A DNA stretch of 64,000 bases from Pseudomonas sp. Os17 (GTDB taxonomy: Bacteria > Pseudomonadota > Gammaproteobacteria > Pseudomonadales > Pseudomonadaceae): contig NZ_AP014627.1 in the NCBI RefSeq assembly GCF_001547895.1, forward strand, positions 6,821,465 to 6,885,464, in the 5' to 3' direction. Position numbers and translations under genes: made by a program. The notes beneath the pieces are model-generated. The model saw nothing but the letters and a program-made list of their open reading frames with translations. It was not told the origin of the DNA and ran no database searches. Of this stretch, positions 33,224-42,240 are shown piece after piece. Numbering within the stretch: position 1 is the first letter of the stretch; the number at the start of each line of letters is the position of its first letter.

Positions 33224-35263
33224 CTACAGGTCGAGGATCAACGGCGCGGCGTCGTTATCCACAGCCGCCGGAACGGCGCAGCAAATCAGCACCTGACCGG
33301 GTTCGGGCTTGTACGCCGGCACCTGTGGATAACTGACCAGGCCGCTGATCAGCCGGGTCTGGCAGGTGCCACAGGAACCGCCACGGCAACTGAACTCCGG
33401 GTGCAGGCCGGCGCTTTCCGCCAGTTGCAGCAGGCTGCCGCTGGCGGGCTGCCAGCTCAGCGCTCTGGCCGCCTGCTGGAAACGCACCGGCACAGCGGCG
33501 GTGGCCGCCGGCGGCTGGTCGAAGGCCGGCGCCAGGGGATCGGGCCGGCGGCGCAGGGTCGAGGGGCCGAAGGTTTCGGCGTGGATCTGCTCATCGTTGA
33601 TGTCCAGGTCCCGCAGGCTGTCGTACAGATCCTGAGTAAAGGCGCCGGGACCGCAGAGCACGAAGTCGGCACTGTCGACGTCCAGATCCGGCTGTGCCAG
33701 TAGCCGTTGAACGTGCAGGCGGCCAACCAGATCGAAGTCGACGCCCGGCCGTGCCTGCGCTTCCGGCTGGCTGAGCAGGCGCAGCACCCGCAACGCTCCC
33801 CCGGCCTGCGCTTGCAGGGCTTGCAGCTCGGCGGCAAAGGGTTGCTCGGCGAGACTGCGCGAACTCTGGATCAGCCAGCAAGGCCGGCTGCGGCGAGTGC
33901 GCAGGCCCTGGTACACCACCTCCCGCAGCATCGATAGTAAGGGAGTGATACCAACCCCGGCCGCCAGCAGCACCAGCGGCCGCGTTGCCAGCGGATCGGC
34001 GCTGAAGCGGCCCTGGGGCGACCGCGCCTCCAGCAGATCGCCCACCTTGAGCTGGCGGTGCATATGGCTGGAGAAGCGCCCTTCACGCTTGACGCTGATC
34101 CGCAGGAAAGCGTCGGAAGGCGCACTGGACAGGCTGTAGGTACGGATCAGCGGCTGGCCGTCGATCGTCAACCGCAACGGCAGGTGCTGGCCCGCCAGGA
34201 AGCCCGGCGCTCCGGCAGTGTCGGCCGGCTCCAGGTAGAACGAACGGATGCTGCGGCTTTCGTCCTCGATGCGCGTCACCCGCAGGGGTCGCCATTGCTG
34301 ACCCAGGGCCGCCGCCCGCAGCCGGGCCTCGGCCTGGGGCCAATTGCCGGTCAGCAGGCTGTTGGGGGAGAAGGCCTGCAGCTCGCCGCGCAGGGACAGG
34401 GCGCCCGGTCGGCGGATCATCTGTTCCGGGTAAAAACGCCACACCCGTTCGGCGCCCTGAAAGGCGGCGATCAGCGGCCCGTCGAGAATCAGCTCGGTGC
34501 GCCCGCTGAGCTGCAACAGCTCGCCGCTGCGAAAATCGATGAACAACAAGCCCGCCCGCGGATTGAGCAGCAGGTTGCCCAGGGTGTTGAAGTGCAGGTT
34601 GCCGGCAAAGTCGGGAATGGTCAGGCAGTTGCCCTCGACCCGGACAAACCCCGCCTGCCCGCCACGGTGCGACACGTCCACCGAGCGCTGGCCATCCAGG
34701 TCGACGTAGCTGGCCACGAAGAAGGTGTCGGCAGCGGCGATCAGTGCCCGGGCCGCCGGGTCCAGGTCCTGGCGACGCTGGGCCGGGCGGCTGGCGGGGT
34801 CGCTCAGGGCCACCTGCTGCAGCTCGCGCAGCTGGATGTACTGCGGGCAATTGCCGAAGGACTGCTCCACGTTCACGCTGAAACCGTCGCGGTCCAGGTT
34901 GCCGATCCGGCCATTGAGACGGTTGCGCCGCCGGGTATGCAGCTCGATCCCCAGCAAGCCCACCGCCGCCCCCTCGCTCAAGACCAGCGGATCGTCGGCG
35001 GCGGGCAGGCTGTCCAGGCGCAACAGATCGGCCTGGGGCGCCTGAGCGAAGCCGGGTGGACCTTCCAGCACGCTCGCCCAGGGATGGCCCTGGTCATCCA
35101 CCGCCCCCACCAGGATGAACGGCAGTTGCTGGTAGAACTGCCGGTGCTGGTCGGGCATTGCCGGACGGATGACCTTGGCGCCGAAGGCTTGCATGCGCTC
35201 GGCCACCCCGGTCAGGGTCTGAAGCTGCCGTTCGCCGGCATGCCAGGGTGATTGGGTGTTCAT
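33224..35263 (-). CDS. Fused PNPOx-like, ferredoxin-NADP reductase-like and 2Fe-2S ferredoxin protein
   Basis: 679 residues in three parts. Residues 1-320 are a flavin-binding split barrel of the pyridoxamine phosphate oxidase kind. Residues about 330-570 form an FAD/NAD(P)H reductase (RTYSLSSAP for FAD, LLAAGVGITPLLSML for NAD). The last 90 residues are a plant-type ferredoxin with Cys pattern CRGGSCGTC plus a later CC. It should shuttle electrons from NAD(P)H to a substrate bound to the first domain. ATG 35263 follows GGAGG. It lies 25 bases after a GST gene on the same strand. Confidence 0.85.
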   Translation of the reverse strand: MNTQSPWHAGERQLQTLTGVAERMQAFGAKVIRPAMPDQHRQFYQQLPFILVGAVDDQGHPWASVLEGPPGFAQAPQADLLRLDSLPAADDPLVLSEGAAVGLLGIELHTRRRNRLNGRIGNLDRDGFSVNVEQSFGNCPQYIQLRELQQVALSDPASRPAQRRQDLDPAARALIAAADTFFVASYVDLDGQRSVDVSHRGGQAGFVRVEGNCLTIPDFAGNLHFNTLGNLLLNPRAGLLFIDFRSGELLQLSGRTELILDGPLIAAFQGAERVWRFYPEQMIRRPGALSLRGELQAFSPNSLLTGNWPQAEARLRAAALGQQWRPLRVTRIEDESRSIRSFYLEPADTAGAPGFLAGQHLPLRLTIDGQPLIRTYSLSSAPSDAFLRISVKREGRFSSHMHRQLKVGDLLEARSPQGRFSADPLATRPLVLLAAGVGITPLLSMLREVVYQGLRTRRSRPCWLIQSSRSLAEQPFAAELQALQAQAGGALRVLRLLSQPEAQARPGVDFDLVGRLHVQRLLAQPDLDVDSADFVLCGPGAFTQDLYDSLRDLDINDEQIHAETFGPSTLRRRPDPLAPAFDQPPAATAAVPVRFQQAARALSWQPASGSLLQLAESAGLHPEFSCRGGSCGTCQTRLISGLVSYPQVPAYKPEPGQVLICCAVPAAVDNDAAPLILDL

Positions 35264-35288
35264 GGGCAAGCCTCCGCCGGATCCGCCG

Positions 35289-35918
35289 TCAGGCGCTTTT
35301 CAAACCCGCCGCAGTGGACGGCATGGGGACAAAACCGGGCAGCGCCTCGATCCGCGCCAGCCAGGCCCGTACATGGGGGTAAGGCTCCAGTGACACGTTG
35401 CCTTCCGGGGCGTGGGCGATGTAGCTGTAGCCCGCGACATCGGCAATGGTTGCCTCCTGTCCAACCAGGAAGGGCCGGCTCGCCAGCTCCTGGTCCATGA
35501 TCTTGAGCAGGGCATGGGCCCGGGCGATGACTTCCTCGGCATTGAACGAGGCGCCAAACACCGTGATCAGCCGCGCCGCCGCCGGTCCAAAGGCGATCTG
35601 CCCCGCCGCCACCGACAGCCAGCGCTGCACCTGGGCCGCGCCCACGGGGTCGCTGGGCAACCAGCGGCCCTGGCCATAACGCTGGGCCAGATACACCAGG
35701 ATGGCGTTGGAATCGGCCAGCACCACGCCCTGATCATCGATCACCGGCACCTGGCCAAAGACGTTGAGGGCGAGGAAGTCCGCCTGCTTATGAGCGCCCT
35801 TGGCCAGGTCGACAAAGATGGTTTCGCTGGGCAGGTTCAACAGGGACAGCATCAGTTCGACCCGATGGGCATGCCCGGAACGGGGAAAGTTGTAGAACTT
35901 GATAGGTGGCTGAGACAT
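35289..35918 (-). CDS. Glutathione S-transferase family protein
   Basis: 209 residues. N-terminal thioredoxin-fold domain ([22 protein letters not shown]; the Ser/Gly in PRSGHA aligns with the glutathione-activating site and QVPVIDD with the cis-Pro) and an all-helical C-terminal domain ([18 protein letters not shown]). It conjugates or reduces electrophiles. It is between the LysR gene and the flavo-iron-sulfur fusion, likely co-transcribed with the latter. Confidence 0.9.
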   Translation of the reverse strand: MSQPPIKFYNFPRSGHAHRVELMLSLLNLPSETIFVDLAKGAHKQADFLALNVFGQVPVIDDQGVVLADSNAILVYLAQRYGQGRWLPSDPVGAAQVQRWLSVAAGQIAFGPAAARLITVFGASFNAEEVIARAHALLKIMDQELASRPFLVGQEATIADVAGYSYIAHAPEGNVSLEPYPHVRAWLARIEALPGFVPMPSTAAGLKSA

Positions 35919-36043
35919 GGTCGACTCCGCTAACGAGGCGCGGTCGAAGTGCCGCGCTGGGAGCCCTATCTTGATCCCCGGAGAAAAACAACAGAATCAC
36001 CAGGAATCGCAATCCATCATTTCATCCAGCGCAATAAAGCCGA

Positions 36044-36946
36044 TCAGGGATTGAGCGAGGGGTGTTGCCGCAGGGTCTGCACGGCGAAGTCGACAAAGCT
36101 GCGCACCCGCGCCGGCGCCTTGCGCCCGCCCTGGTACACCACGTGAATCGGCAAGGGCGCCAGCTCGAAGGCCTCGAGTACGATTTCCAACTGCCCCGCC
36201 GCCACCTTGTCGGCGACCTGATAGGACAGCACCCGGGTCAGCCCCAAGCCCAGGCAGGCGGCACTGATGGCCGCCTGATTGGCGCTGACCAGCAACCGCG
36301 GTTCGGGGCGCACGCTCAGTACCCGGCCGTTGTCATTGAACTGCCAGTTGCGCGTCTGACCAATGGACGAGGGCGCGATCACCGGTGCCTGGCGCAGCTC
36401 ATCGGGGTGTTGCGGACGCCCATGGGCCGCCAGGAACTGCGGCGCGGCGCACACCACCCGGCGCACCTCGCCGACACGGACACTGTGCTGACCGCTGTCG
36501 GCCAGCTCGCCGATGCGCACCGCCACATCGATGCCCTCCTCCACCATGTTCGCCACCCGGTCCAGCAGCAGGGCGTTGACGCTCACCTGTGGATAACGTT
36601 GCAGGTAGCGCACCAGCAAAGGCGTGACGAACAGATCGCCGAACAGCACCGGCGCCGTCAGGGTCAACTGGCCCCGGGGCTGGGCATGGACGCCGGCGGC
36701 CGAGGCCTCGGCATCCTGGACCTCGGCCAGAATGCGTCGGCAATCCTCCAGGTAGCGTTGCCCGGCATCGCTCAGGTGCACACGGCGGGTGGTGCGCAGC
36801 AACAGCTGAGTGCCGATGCGCTGCTCAAGCGCGGCAACGGCCCGGGTCACGCTGGCGGCCGACAAGTTCAGGCGCCGGGCCGCAGCGGCGAAACCCTGCT
36901 CCTGAGCGACGCACACGAATACCTGCATTTCCTGGAACCTGTCCAT
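36044..36946 (-). CDS. LysR-type transcriptional regulator
   Basis: 300 residues. N-terminal winged helix-turn-helix (MDRFQEMQVFVCVAQEQGFAAAARRLNLSAASVTRAVAALE) and a substrate-binding domain (about 90-295). The DRFQEMxxF start is common to the LysR subgroup that controls GST and oxidoreductase genes. It reads towards the GST gene from 125 bases away, so control of GST and the fusion oxidoreductase is likely. Confidence 0.92.
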   Translation of the reverse strand: MDRFQEMQVFVCVAQEQGFAAAARRLNLSAASVTRAVAALEQRIGTQLLLRTTRRVHLSDAGQRYLEDCRRILAEVQDAEASAAGVHAQPRGQLTLTAPVLFGDLFVTPLLVRYLQRYPQVSVNALLLDRVANMVEEGIDVAVRIGELADSGQHSVRVGEVRRVVCAAPQFLAAHGRPQHPDELRQAPVIAPSSIGQTRNWQFNDNGRVLSVRPEPRLLVSANQAAISAACLGLGLTRVLSYQVADKVAAGQLEIVLEAFELAPLPIHVVYQGGRKAPARVRSFVDFAVQTLRQHPSLNP

Positions 36947-37016
36947 GCCCCACCTCAGCTGCCGGCGCCTGCCCGGTGGGCGCCGCGAGCCCGCAGCATA
37001 ATCCAGGGCCCGGGCT

Positions 37017-37337
37017 TCAGGGGATACACCAGGTGCCAACATCGTGCCTATCGAATCCCGGGCACGGGTTGTTCTTGGCAATCAGCCGGTAAGGCTGATC
37101 TTCGGTGTAAGAAAAATAGAAGTAGTAGTGCCGATCTTCCCCGTACAGCCAATAGGAAGAAGAGCCCTGGTTGATCCGTGTTGGCTCGAAGGTCCAGATG
37201 GACGATTCGGCGGGAATGAAGTTGGCCCTATCCATCAACAGCAAGAGGCTGTTGGACAGCACTGGGGTCAGGGCTCCCAGCATCAGGACAGCCAGCATCA
37301 GCAGGAGCATCCATCCATGAATCAGGCGAAGTTTCAT
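37017..37337 (-). CDS. Small membrane-anchored protein, unknown function
   Basis: 106 residues. One N-terminal hydrophobic segment (about 8-35) may be a signal anchor; the rest is aromatic-rich (SSYWLYGEDRHYYFYFSY) and ends with a Cys pair (NPCPGF...GTWCIP), so it likely faces the periplasm. I see no known family. It lies alone between the LysR gene and the toxin pair. The start at 37337 has GGAAAA upstream. Confidence 0.65.
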   Translation of the reverse strand: MKLRLIHGWMLLLMLAVLMLGALTPVLSNSLLLLMDRANFIPAESSIWTFEPTRINQGSSSYWLYGEDRHYYFYFSYTEDQPYRLIAKNNPCPGFDRHDVGTWCIP

Positions 37338-37599
37338 TGGTTTTCCATTAGCGGGATAAAAATCCAGGCCTGCGCACAGGTTGGGATTCCTCGGGCCGTC
37401 CACTGACATTCGCCGCGGACTCGGAGCATGCAAAACTGTCGCACAAAAATAACCTTGCGCGTGAAGCTCCCGCCCTCCTTCGCTGCAGACTGCCTTTTTG
37501 GGCCTTGCCCCTTCCCTGGCGACTCTTTGATAATCCGCGCCCCGGGCCAACCACTGGCCCCAGGGAAGATGCTTGTCGTATCGGAGGCTCAATCTCAGC

Positions 37600-38826
37600 A
37601 TGGATGTACAGGCCGCGGCACGTTTGGGCGACGAAATCGCTCATGGATTCGGAGTTGCAGCCATGCTCGCCGGTGCGGTGGCAGGCGCTCTCATTGGCGC
37701 GGCCATCATCGCCGCGACCGCGGCAACGGGTGGCCTGGCGGCTGTGGTCCTGGCGGGTTCGGTCGCCGCCGGTGGCCTGTCGATGTTCCAGTTGGTGAAG
37801 GGACTGTCGACCATTTTCGATCTGCCCGAACCCGCCACCGGTGAACTCATAAGGGGCAGTCCCAACGTCTTAGTCAATCTGCGCAATGCCATGCGGGCCG
37901 GCGAAGACGTGTCCAGTTCCTGCAGCGGCTTTCCCGTCGCGCATCCGCCATGGCCCTTCCCGGTCACCATCGCCGAAGGCAGCGCCACGGTGTACATCAA
38001 CGGCAAGCCGGCGGCGCGACTGAGCAGCAAGATGACTTGCGGTGCGCATATCAAGTCCGGCAGCCATAACACCTTCATCGGCGGTCCGACGCTGCAGGTG
38101 GAGTTCGTGCTGGATATCGAGGGCTGGCTGCACACCGGCCTTGAGGCGCTGGGCCTGGTCGCCGCCGCCGGTGCACTGGTGCTGGCCGCCATGGCCGGCC
38201 TGGCGGCCCTGCTGACCACAGTGGCGGTGGGCGCCGCGATCTATGGCGGCATGGAATTGCTTGGGCAGCTCGGCGACCGGCTCGGCCCGGGCTACCGTGA
38301 CCTGCTGCAAGGCATGGCCGGCCTGGCGCTGCTCGGCGCCGGGCCGAAAATGGCCAAGGTAAGCGCCGAACGCAATGCGGCGCGACTGGCCAACCAGTCG
38401 CAAGTGCTAGAGGTGCGAACGGCCGCGCAGGTCAACGAGGCGATGATCGCCGAGGGCAACTTGCCGGCGTGGTTGGAAGGCACCCAGGTCAAGACCGAGA
38501 TAGTGCCGCCGGGACGGCAATACCAGATGGTTGTCGCCAAAGGCCAGGCCGAGGCCATCATGCAGGGCAAGCCGGCCTTCGGTGGCTTCGCCGCTCCGGA
38601 GCCGATTCCCAGCCAGGCCTATGCGCGGGATAAACTGGTGATCCTCGATCGGTTCAAGACAGATGTGTCCCATGTGATCACCGTCGAAACCACGGCACCG
38701 CAAAAGATTCACAGTGGCCTCACCGGTCCGCTGGAGAACTACAAGGGCGGCGTGCAGCAGGTGGAGTTCGTCGGTGACAGGAATCTGAAAATTGTCGGCA
38801 CGCCTAGTTTGCTGCCTGTGGAGTGA
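37600..38826 (+). CDS. tne2: T6SS PAAR effector with C-terminal NADase-type toxin (Tse6-like; matches Tne2)
   Basis: 408 residues. Membrane hairpin (about 20-62) with LAGAVAGALIGAAIIAATA, a PAAR spike-tip domain (about 80-165: SPNVLVNLRNAMRAGE, GSATVYINGKPAARLSSK, CGAH...GSHNTFIGG), a second membrane region (about 180-225), then a toxin domain (about 260-408). This is the Tse6 layout, where the tip delivers an NAD-degrading domain. Its place beside glmS with an immunity gene matches what I recall of tne2 in P. protegens Pf-5. The toxin activity is known for that family, not proven by this sequence. No EagT6-type chaperone gene is next to it. Confidence 0.85.
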   Translation: MDVQAAARLGDEIAHGFGVAAMLAGAVAGALIGAAIIAATAATGGLAAVVLAGSVAAGGLSMFQLVKGLSTIFDLPEPATGELIRGSPNVLVNLRNAMRAGEDVSSSCSGFPVAHPPWPFPVTIAEGSATVYINGKPAARLSSKMTCGAHIKSGSHNTFIGGPTLQVEFVLDIEGWLHTGLEALGLVAAAGALVLAAMAGLAALLTTVAVGAAIYGGMELLGQLGDRLGPGYRDLLQGMAGLALLGAGPKMAKVSAERNAARLANQSQVLEVRTAAQVNEAMIAEGNLPAWLEGTQVKTEIVPPGRQYQMVVAKGQAEAIMQGKPAFGGFAAPEPIPSQAYARDKLVILDRFKTDVSHVITVETTAPQKIHSGLTGPLENYKGGVQQVEFVGDRNLKIVGTPSLLPVE

Positions 38827-39293
38827 AAGTTGTGATTAGTGATTTCGAGCGAATCCGCGAAGACGGCAAAGTCATCGACGAACACATGACAGTGGACCAG
38901 ATGATCGCTCTGGGCTGGGGTCCCTGCCGAGTCGTCGAAGCTTGCTGGCGCTGGCAGGATCAGCCCCTGAGCGTGGTCAACAGCCGCGGCCTGCTGGCGA
39001 TCGTGGTGCCGGATCGGCAGCACCTCGCCATCCTGTGGAACGATGATGACTCCGGGGTGGCGGCGACGCTTTACGTGGTTTCCGGCGACCGCCAGCAACA
39101 GATCAGAATTGCCGACCAGTTGCTGATCAATGGCCAGCTCGAGGCAGGTGTCTACAGCTGGTTCGAACAGTTTGCGCACGATTCGCCCAGCATCTTTACC
39201 TGCATGTTCAGCCGTCAGCGTGACCAGGCGATGTTCAGGGTGGATATCGACGCATCGACTGGCGACATTGTTTCGGTACAGCATTCGCGCTGA
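38823..39293 (+). CDS. tni2: Immunity protein to the adjacent T6SS toxin (Tni2-like)
   Basis: 156 residues, acidic, no signal peptide, so cytosolic as needed to block a toxin that destroys NAD. The GTG start overlaps the toxin stop (GTGA), which keeps the two made together. No catalytic motif seen. Identification depends on position and memory of the Tne2-Tni2 pair. Confidence 0.82.
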   Translation: MKVVISDFERIREDGKVIDEHMTVDQMIALGWGPCRVVEACWRWQDQPLSVVNSRGLLAIVVPDRQHLAILWNDDDSGVAATLYVVSGDRQQQIRIADQLLINGQLEAGVYSWFEQFAHDSPSIFTCMFSRQRDQAMFRVDIDASTGDIVSVQHSR

Positions 39294-39361
39294 AGGCCAT
39301 GCCGTCCGCCAGCCAGGCTGCCGGACACGACAAGCGCAGCCGGAAGGTCAAGGCGCATGGC

Positions 39362-39392
39362 AAAAGGGGAGCCTGGACAGGCTCCCCTTTTT
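39362..39392. terminator. Bidirectional terminator between tni2 and glmS
   Basis: AAAA-GGGGAGCC (39366-39373), loop TGGACA, GGCTCCCC (39380-39387)-TTTTT. The A-run on one side and T-run on the other make it a terminator in both directions, ending tni2 (plus) and glmS (minus). Confidence 0.9.
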
Positions 39393-39417
39393 GTTTGCAG
39401 TTGCGGTTATCCAAAGC

Positions 39418-39445
39418 CAGGCACTGCCCGACTGTGGATAACTCA
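39418..39445. other. attTn7: Predicted attTn7 site downstream of glmS
   Basis: Tn7 inserts about 25 bases past the glmS stop codon (TGA at 39445-39443), so the expected point is near 39418, between glmS and its terminator. The recognition part is the conserved glmS 3' end. I see no Tn7 end sequence, so the site appears empty. Confidence 0.8.
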
Positions 39446-41275
39446 CTCCACGGTGACTGACTTGGCCAGGTTACGCGGCTGGTCGACGTCGGTGCCCTTG
39501 AGTACGGCAACGTAGTAGGACAGCAGCTGCAGCGGGATGGTGTAGAGGATCGGCGAAAGGATGTCGTGGATGTGCGGCATCTGGATCACGTGGGTGCCTT
39601 CGCCATTGGTCATGCCGGCTTGTTCGTCGGCAAACACGATCAGCTCGCCGCCACGGGCACGCACTTCCTGCAGGTTGGATTTGAGTTTCTCCAACAGCTC
39701 GTTGTTCGGCGCCACGGTGACCACCGGCATGTCGTTATCCACAAGGGCCAGCGGGCCGTGCTTGAGCTCACCGGCCGGGTAGGCTTCGGCGTGGATGTAG
39801 GAAATCTCCTTGAGCTTGAGCGAGCCTTCCATCGCCACCGGGTACTGGGCGCCACGGCCGAGGAACAGGGTGTGGTGCTTGTCGGCGAACAGCTCGGCGG
39901 TCTTCTCCACCACGCCGTCCATGGCCAGGGCTTCGCCCAGGCGGATCGGCAGGCGGCGCAGCTCTTCCACCAGTTCGGCTTCGACGCCGGCGGCCAGGGT
40001 GCCACGGACCTGGCCCAGGGACAGGGTCAGCAGCAACAGGCCCACCAGCTGGGTGGTGAAGGCCTTGGTCGAAGCCACGCCGATCTCGCGCCCGGCCTGG
40101 GTCAGCAGGGTCAGGTCGGATTCGCGCACCAGGGAGCTGATGCCGACGTTGCAGATCGCCAGGCTGGCGAGGAAGCCCAGCTCCTTGGCGTTGCGCAGGG
40201 CCGCCAGGGTGTCGGCGGTTTCGCCGGACTGGGAGATGGTCACAAACAGGGTGTCAGGCTGCACCACCACCTTGCGGTAACGGAACTCGCTGGCCACTTC
40301 CACCTGGCACGGAATGCCGGCCAGTTCTTCCAGCCAGTAACGGGCCACCATGCCGGCGTGGTAGCTGGTGCCACAGGCGACGATCTGCACATTGCGCACC
40401 TTGGCGAACAGCTCGGCGGCTTGCGGACCGAAGGCCTGGACCAGCACCTGATTGGCGCTCAGGCGGCCTTCCAGGGTGCGTTGCACCACGGATGGCTGCT
40501 CGTGGATTTCCTTGAGCATGAAGTGGCGGAACTCGCCCTTCTCCGCCGCTTCGGCACCGTCACGGTACTGCACCGCTTCGCGCTCGACGGCCTGGCCCTC
40601 GATGTCCCAGATCTGCACGCTGTCACGACGGATCTCGGCGATGTCGCCTTCTTCCAGGTACATGAAGCGGTCGGTGACCTGGCGCAGGGCCAGTTGGTCG
40701 GAGGCGAGGAAGTTTTCCCCCAGGCCCAGGCCGATCACCAGCGGGCTGCCGCTGCGGGCAGCGACCAGGCGATCCGGCTGGCTGGCGCTGATCACTGCCA
40801 GGCCGTAGGCGCCATGCAGTTCCTTGACCGTGGCCTTGAGGGCAGTGGTGAGATCGCCCAGGTCCTTGAGCTTGTGGTCCAGCAGGTGGGCGATGACTTC
40901 GGTGTCAGTGTCCGAGGTGAACGTGTAGCCCAGGGCACTGAGCTGCGCGCGCAGGGCTTCGTGGTTCTCGATGATGCCGTTGTGCACGATCGCCAGGTCG
41001 CCGGAGAAATGCGGGTGGGCATTACGCTCGCACGGCGCGCCATGGGTGGCCCAGCGGGTGTGGGCGATGCCCAGGCGGCCCACCAGCGGCTCGCTGGCCA
41101 GGGCCTGTTCCAGTTCGCTGACCTTGCCCGGACGGCGCAGGCGCTCGAGCTTGCCGGCGTTGGTGTAGACCGCGACACCGGCGCTGTCGTAGCCGCGGTA
41201 TTCGAGGCGCTTGAGGCCTTCCAGCAAAATGGCGGTGATATTGCGTTCAGCAACGGCGCCAACAATTCCACACAT
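39443..41275 (-). CDS. glmS: Glutamine-fructose-6-phosphate aminotransferase
   Basis: 610 residues. Makes glucosamine-6-phosphate from fructose-6-phosphate and glutamine, the first step to UDP-GlcNAc. N-terminal glutaminase with catalytic Cys after Met1 (MCGIVGAV) and two SIS isomerase domains (about 285-425 and 455-600; SQSGETADT). Ends with SVTVE, the Tn7 target region. It is 10 bases downstream of the regulator glmR on the same strand. Confidence 0.97.
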   Translation of the reverse strand: MCGIVGAVAERNITAILLEGLKRLEYRGYDSAGVAVYTNAGKLERLRRPGKVSELEQALASEPLVGRLGIAHTRWATHGAPCERNAHPHFSGDLAIVHNGIIENHEALRAQLSALGYTFTSDTDTEVIAHLLDHKLKDLGDLTTALKATVKELHGAYGLAVISASQPDRLVAARSGSPLVIGLGLGENFLASDQLALRQVTDRFMYLEEGDIAEIRRDSVQIWDIEGQAVEREAVQYRDGAEAAEKGEFRHFMLKEIHEQPSVVQRTLEGRLSANQVLVQAFGPQAAELFAKVRNVQIVACGTSYHAGMVARYWLEELAGIPCQVEVASEFRYRKVVVQPDTLFVTISQSGETADTLAALRNAKELGFLASLAICNVGISSLVRESDLTLLTQAGREIGVASTKAFTTQLVGLLLLTLSLGQVRGTLAAGVEAELVEELRRLPIRLGEALAMDGVVEKTAELFADKHHTLFLGRGAQYPVAMEGSLKLKEISYIHAEAYPAGELKHGPLALVDNDMPVVTVAPNNELLEKLKSNLQEVRARGGELIVFADEQAGMTNGEGTHVIQMPHIHDILSPILYTIPLQLLSYYVAVLKGTDVDQPRNLAKSVTVE

Positions 41276-41285
41276 GGTTTTTCTC

Positions 41286-42053
41286 CTAGCTGACAGCCGC
41301 GCAAATCAGAGTTATGCCGCGGGCCTGGATTTGGTCGCGGACCTCTAAGGGCAGGCGATCATCGGTAATTAGGGTATGGACGCTGCTCCATGGCAGTTCC
41401 AGATTGGGAATCTTGCGGCCGATCTTGTCGGATTCGACCATCACCACCACTTCACGAGCCACTTCGGCCATGACCCGGCTCAACCCCAGCAGTTCGTTGA
41501 AGGTCGTAGTGCCGCGGGCCAGGTCGATGCCATCGGCACCGATAAACAGCTGGTCGAAGTCGTATGAGCGTAGAACCTGTTCGGCCACCTGGCCCTGGAA
41601 CGACTCGGAATGGGGGTCCCAGGTACCGCCGGTCATCAGCAGCACCGGCTCGTGCTCCAGCTCGCTCAGGGCGTTGGCCACATTCAGCGAGTTGGTCATC
41701 ACCACCAGGCCCGGCTGCAGGCCCAGTTCGGGGATCATCGCGGCGGTGGTGCTGCCGCTGTCGATGATGATCCGCGCGTGTTCGCGGATGCGCTGCACTG
41801 CGGCGCGCGCGATGGCCTGCTTGTAGAGAGACACCGGTTGGCCGAGGTCGCTGACCAACTCCTGGGGCATGGTGATGGCGCCACCGTAGCGACGCAGCAG
41901 CAAGCCATTGCTTTCCAGGGCGGCCAGATCCTTTCGAATCGTAACTTCTGAGGTTTCGAAACGCTTGGCCAAGGCATCAACACTCACTTCGCCCTGTTCG
42001 TTGAGCAAGGCGAGGATGTTGTGGCGGCGTTGGGGTGTGTTGCGTTTCGACAT
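41286..42053 (-). CDS. glmR: DeoR family regulator GlmR
   Basis: 255 residues. N-terminal DeoR winged helix ([38 protein letters not shown]) and a sugar-phosphate-sensing domain ([23 protein letters not shown]). In P. aeruginosa the same gene in this position is glmR, which controls glmS. A palindromic candidate operator is just upstream (42065). Confidence 0.9.
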   Translation of the reverse strand: MSKRNTPQRRHNILALLNEQGEVSVDALAKRFETSEVTIRKDLAALESNGLLLRRYGGAITMPQELVSDLGQPVSLYKQAIARAAVQRIREHARIIIDSGSTTAAMIPELGLQPGLVVMTNSLNVANALSELEHEPVLLMTGGTWDPHSESFQGQVAEQVLRSYDFDQLFIGADGIDLARGTTTFNELLGLSRVMAEVAREVVVMVESDKIGRKIPNLELPWSSVHTLITDDRLPLEVRDQIQARGITLICAAVS

Positions 42054-42064
42054 GGCGACTTAAG

Positions 42065-42077
42065 TTTCGATTCGAAA
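42065..42077. promoter_or_regulatory. Candidate GlmR operator
   Basis: TTTCGATTCGAAA is a 13-bp palindrome 12-24 bases upstream of the glmR start, and a related half site GATCGAAAC lies about 30 bases further on. DeoR-type repressors of this kind bind TTTCG/CGAAA repeats. Suggests self-control of glmR-glmS. Confidence 0.6.
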
Positions 42078-42175
42078 GATAACAGGCGCAATAGAAACCT
42101 ATGATCGAAACTTCGTCAAGCGGAGGAAGTGAAAAAATCGCAGTTGTCGGGTGGGAAGTTATCCACATTCAGCCA

Positions 42176-42215
42176 GCTCCTACCGCTGAGCGTAGGAGCC
42201 GGCCGACCGGCGAAC
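42176..42215. repeat. REP element between glmR and glmU
   Basis: GCTCCTAC (42176-42183) and GTAGGAGC (42192-42199) form a stem, followed by CGGCCGACCGGCGAA. GTAGGAGCCGGC...CCGGCGAA is a common REP form in Pseudomonas. It may also help end glmU transcription. Confidence 0.65.
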
Positions 42216-42240
42216 AGGTCCGCCGCGGTTGTGGATAACC

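Noticed and set aside
39293..39443. Tn7 insertion at attTn7
   Set aside because: No Tn7 end sequence (TGTGGGCGGACA type) and no tns genes; the region has only a terminator.
39443..41400. glmS ribozyme
   Set aside because: That ribozyme is a Gram-positive feature in the glmS leader; here glmR lies 10 bases upstream, leaving no room.
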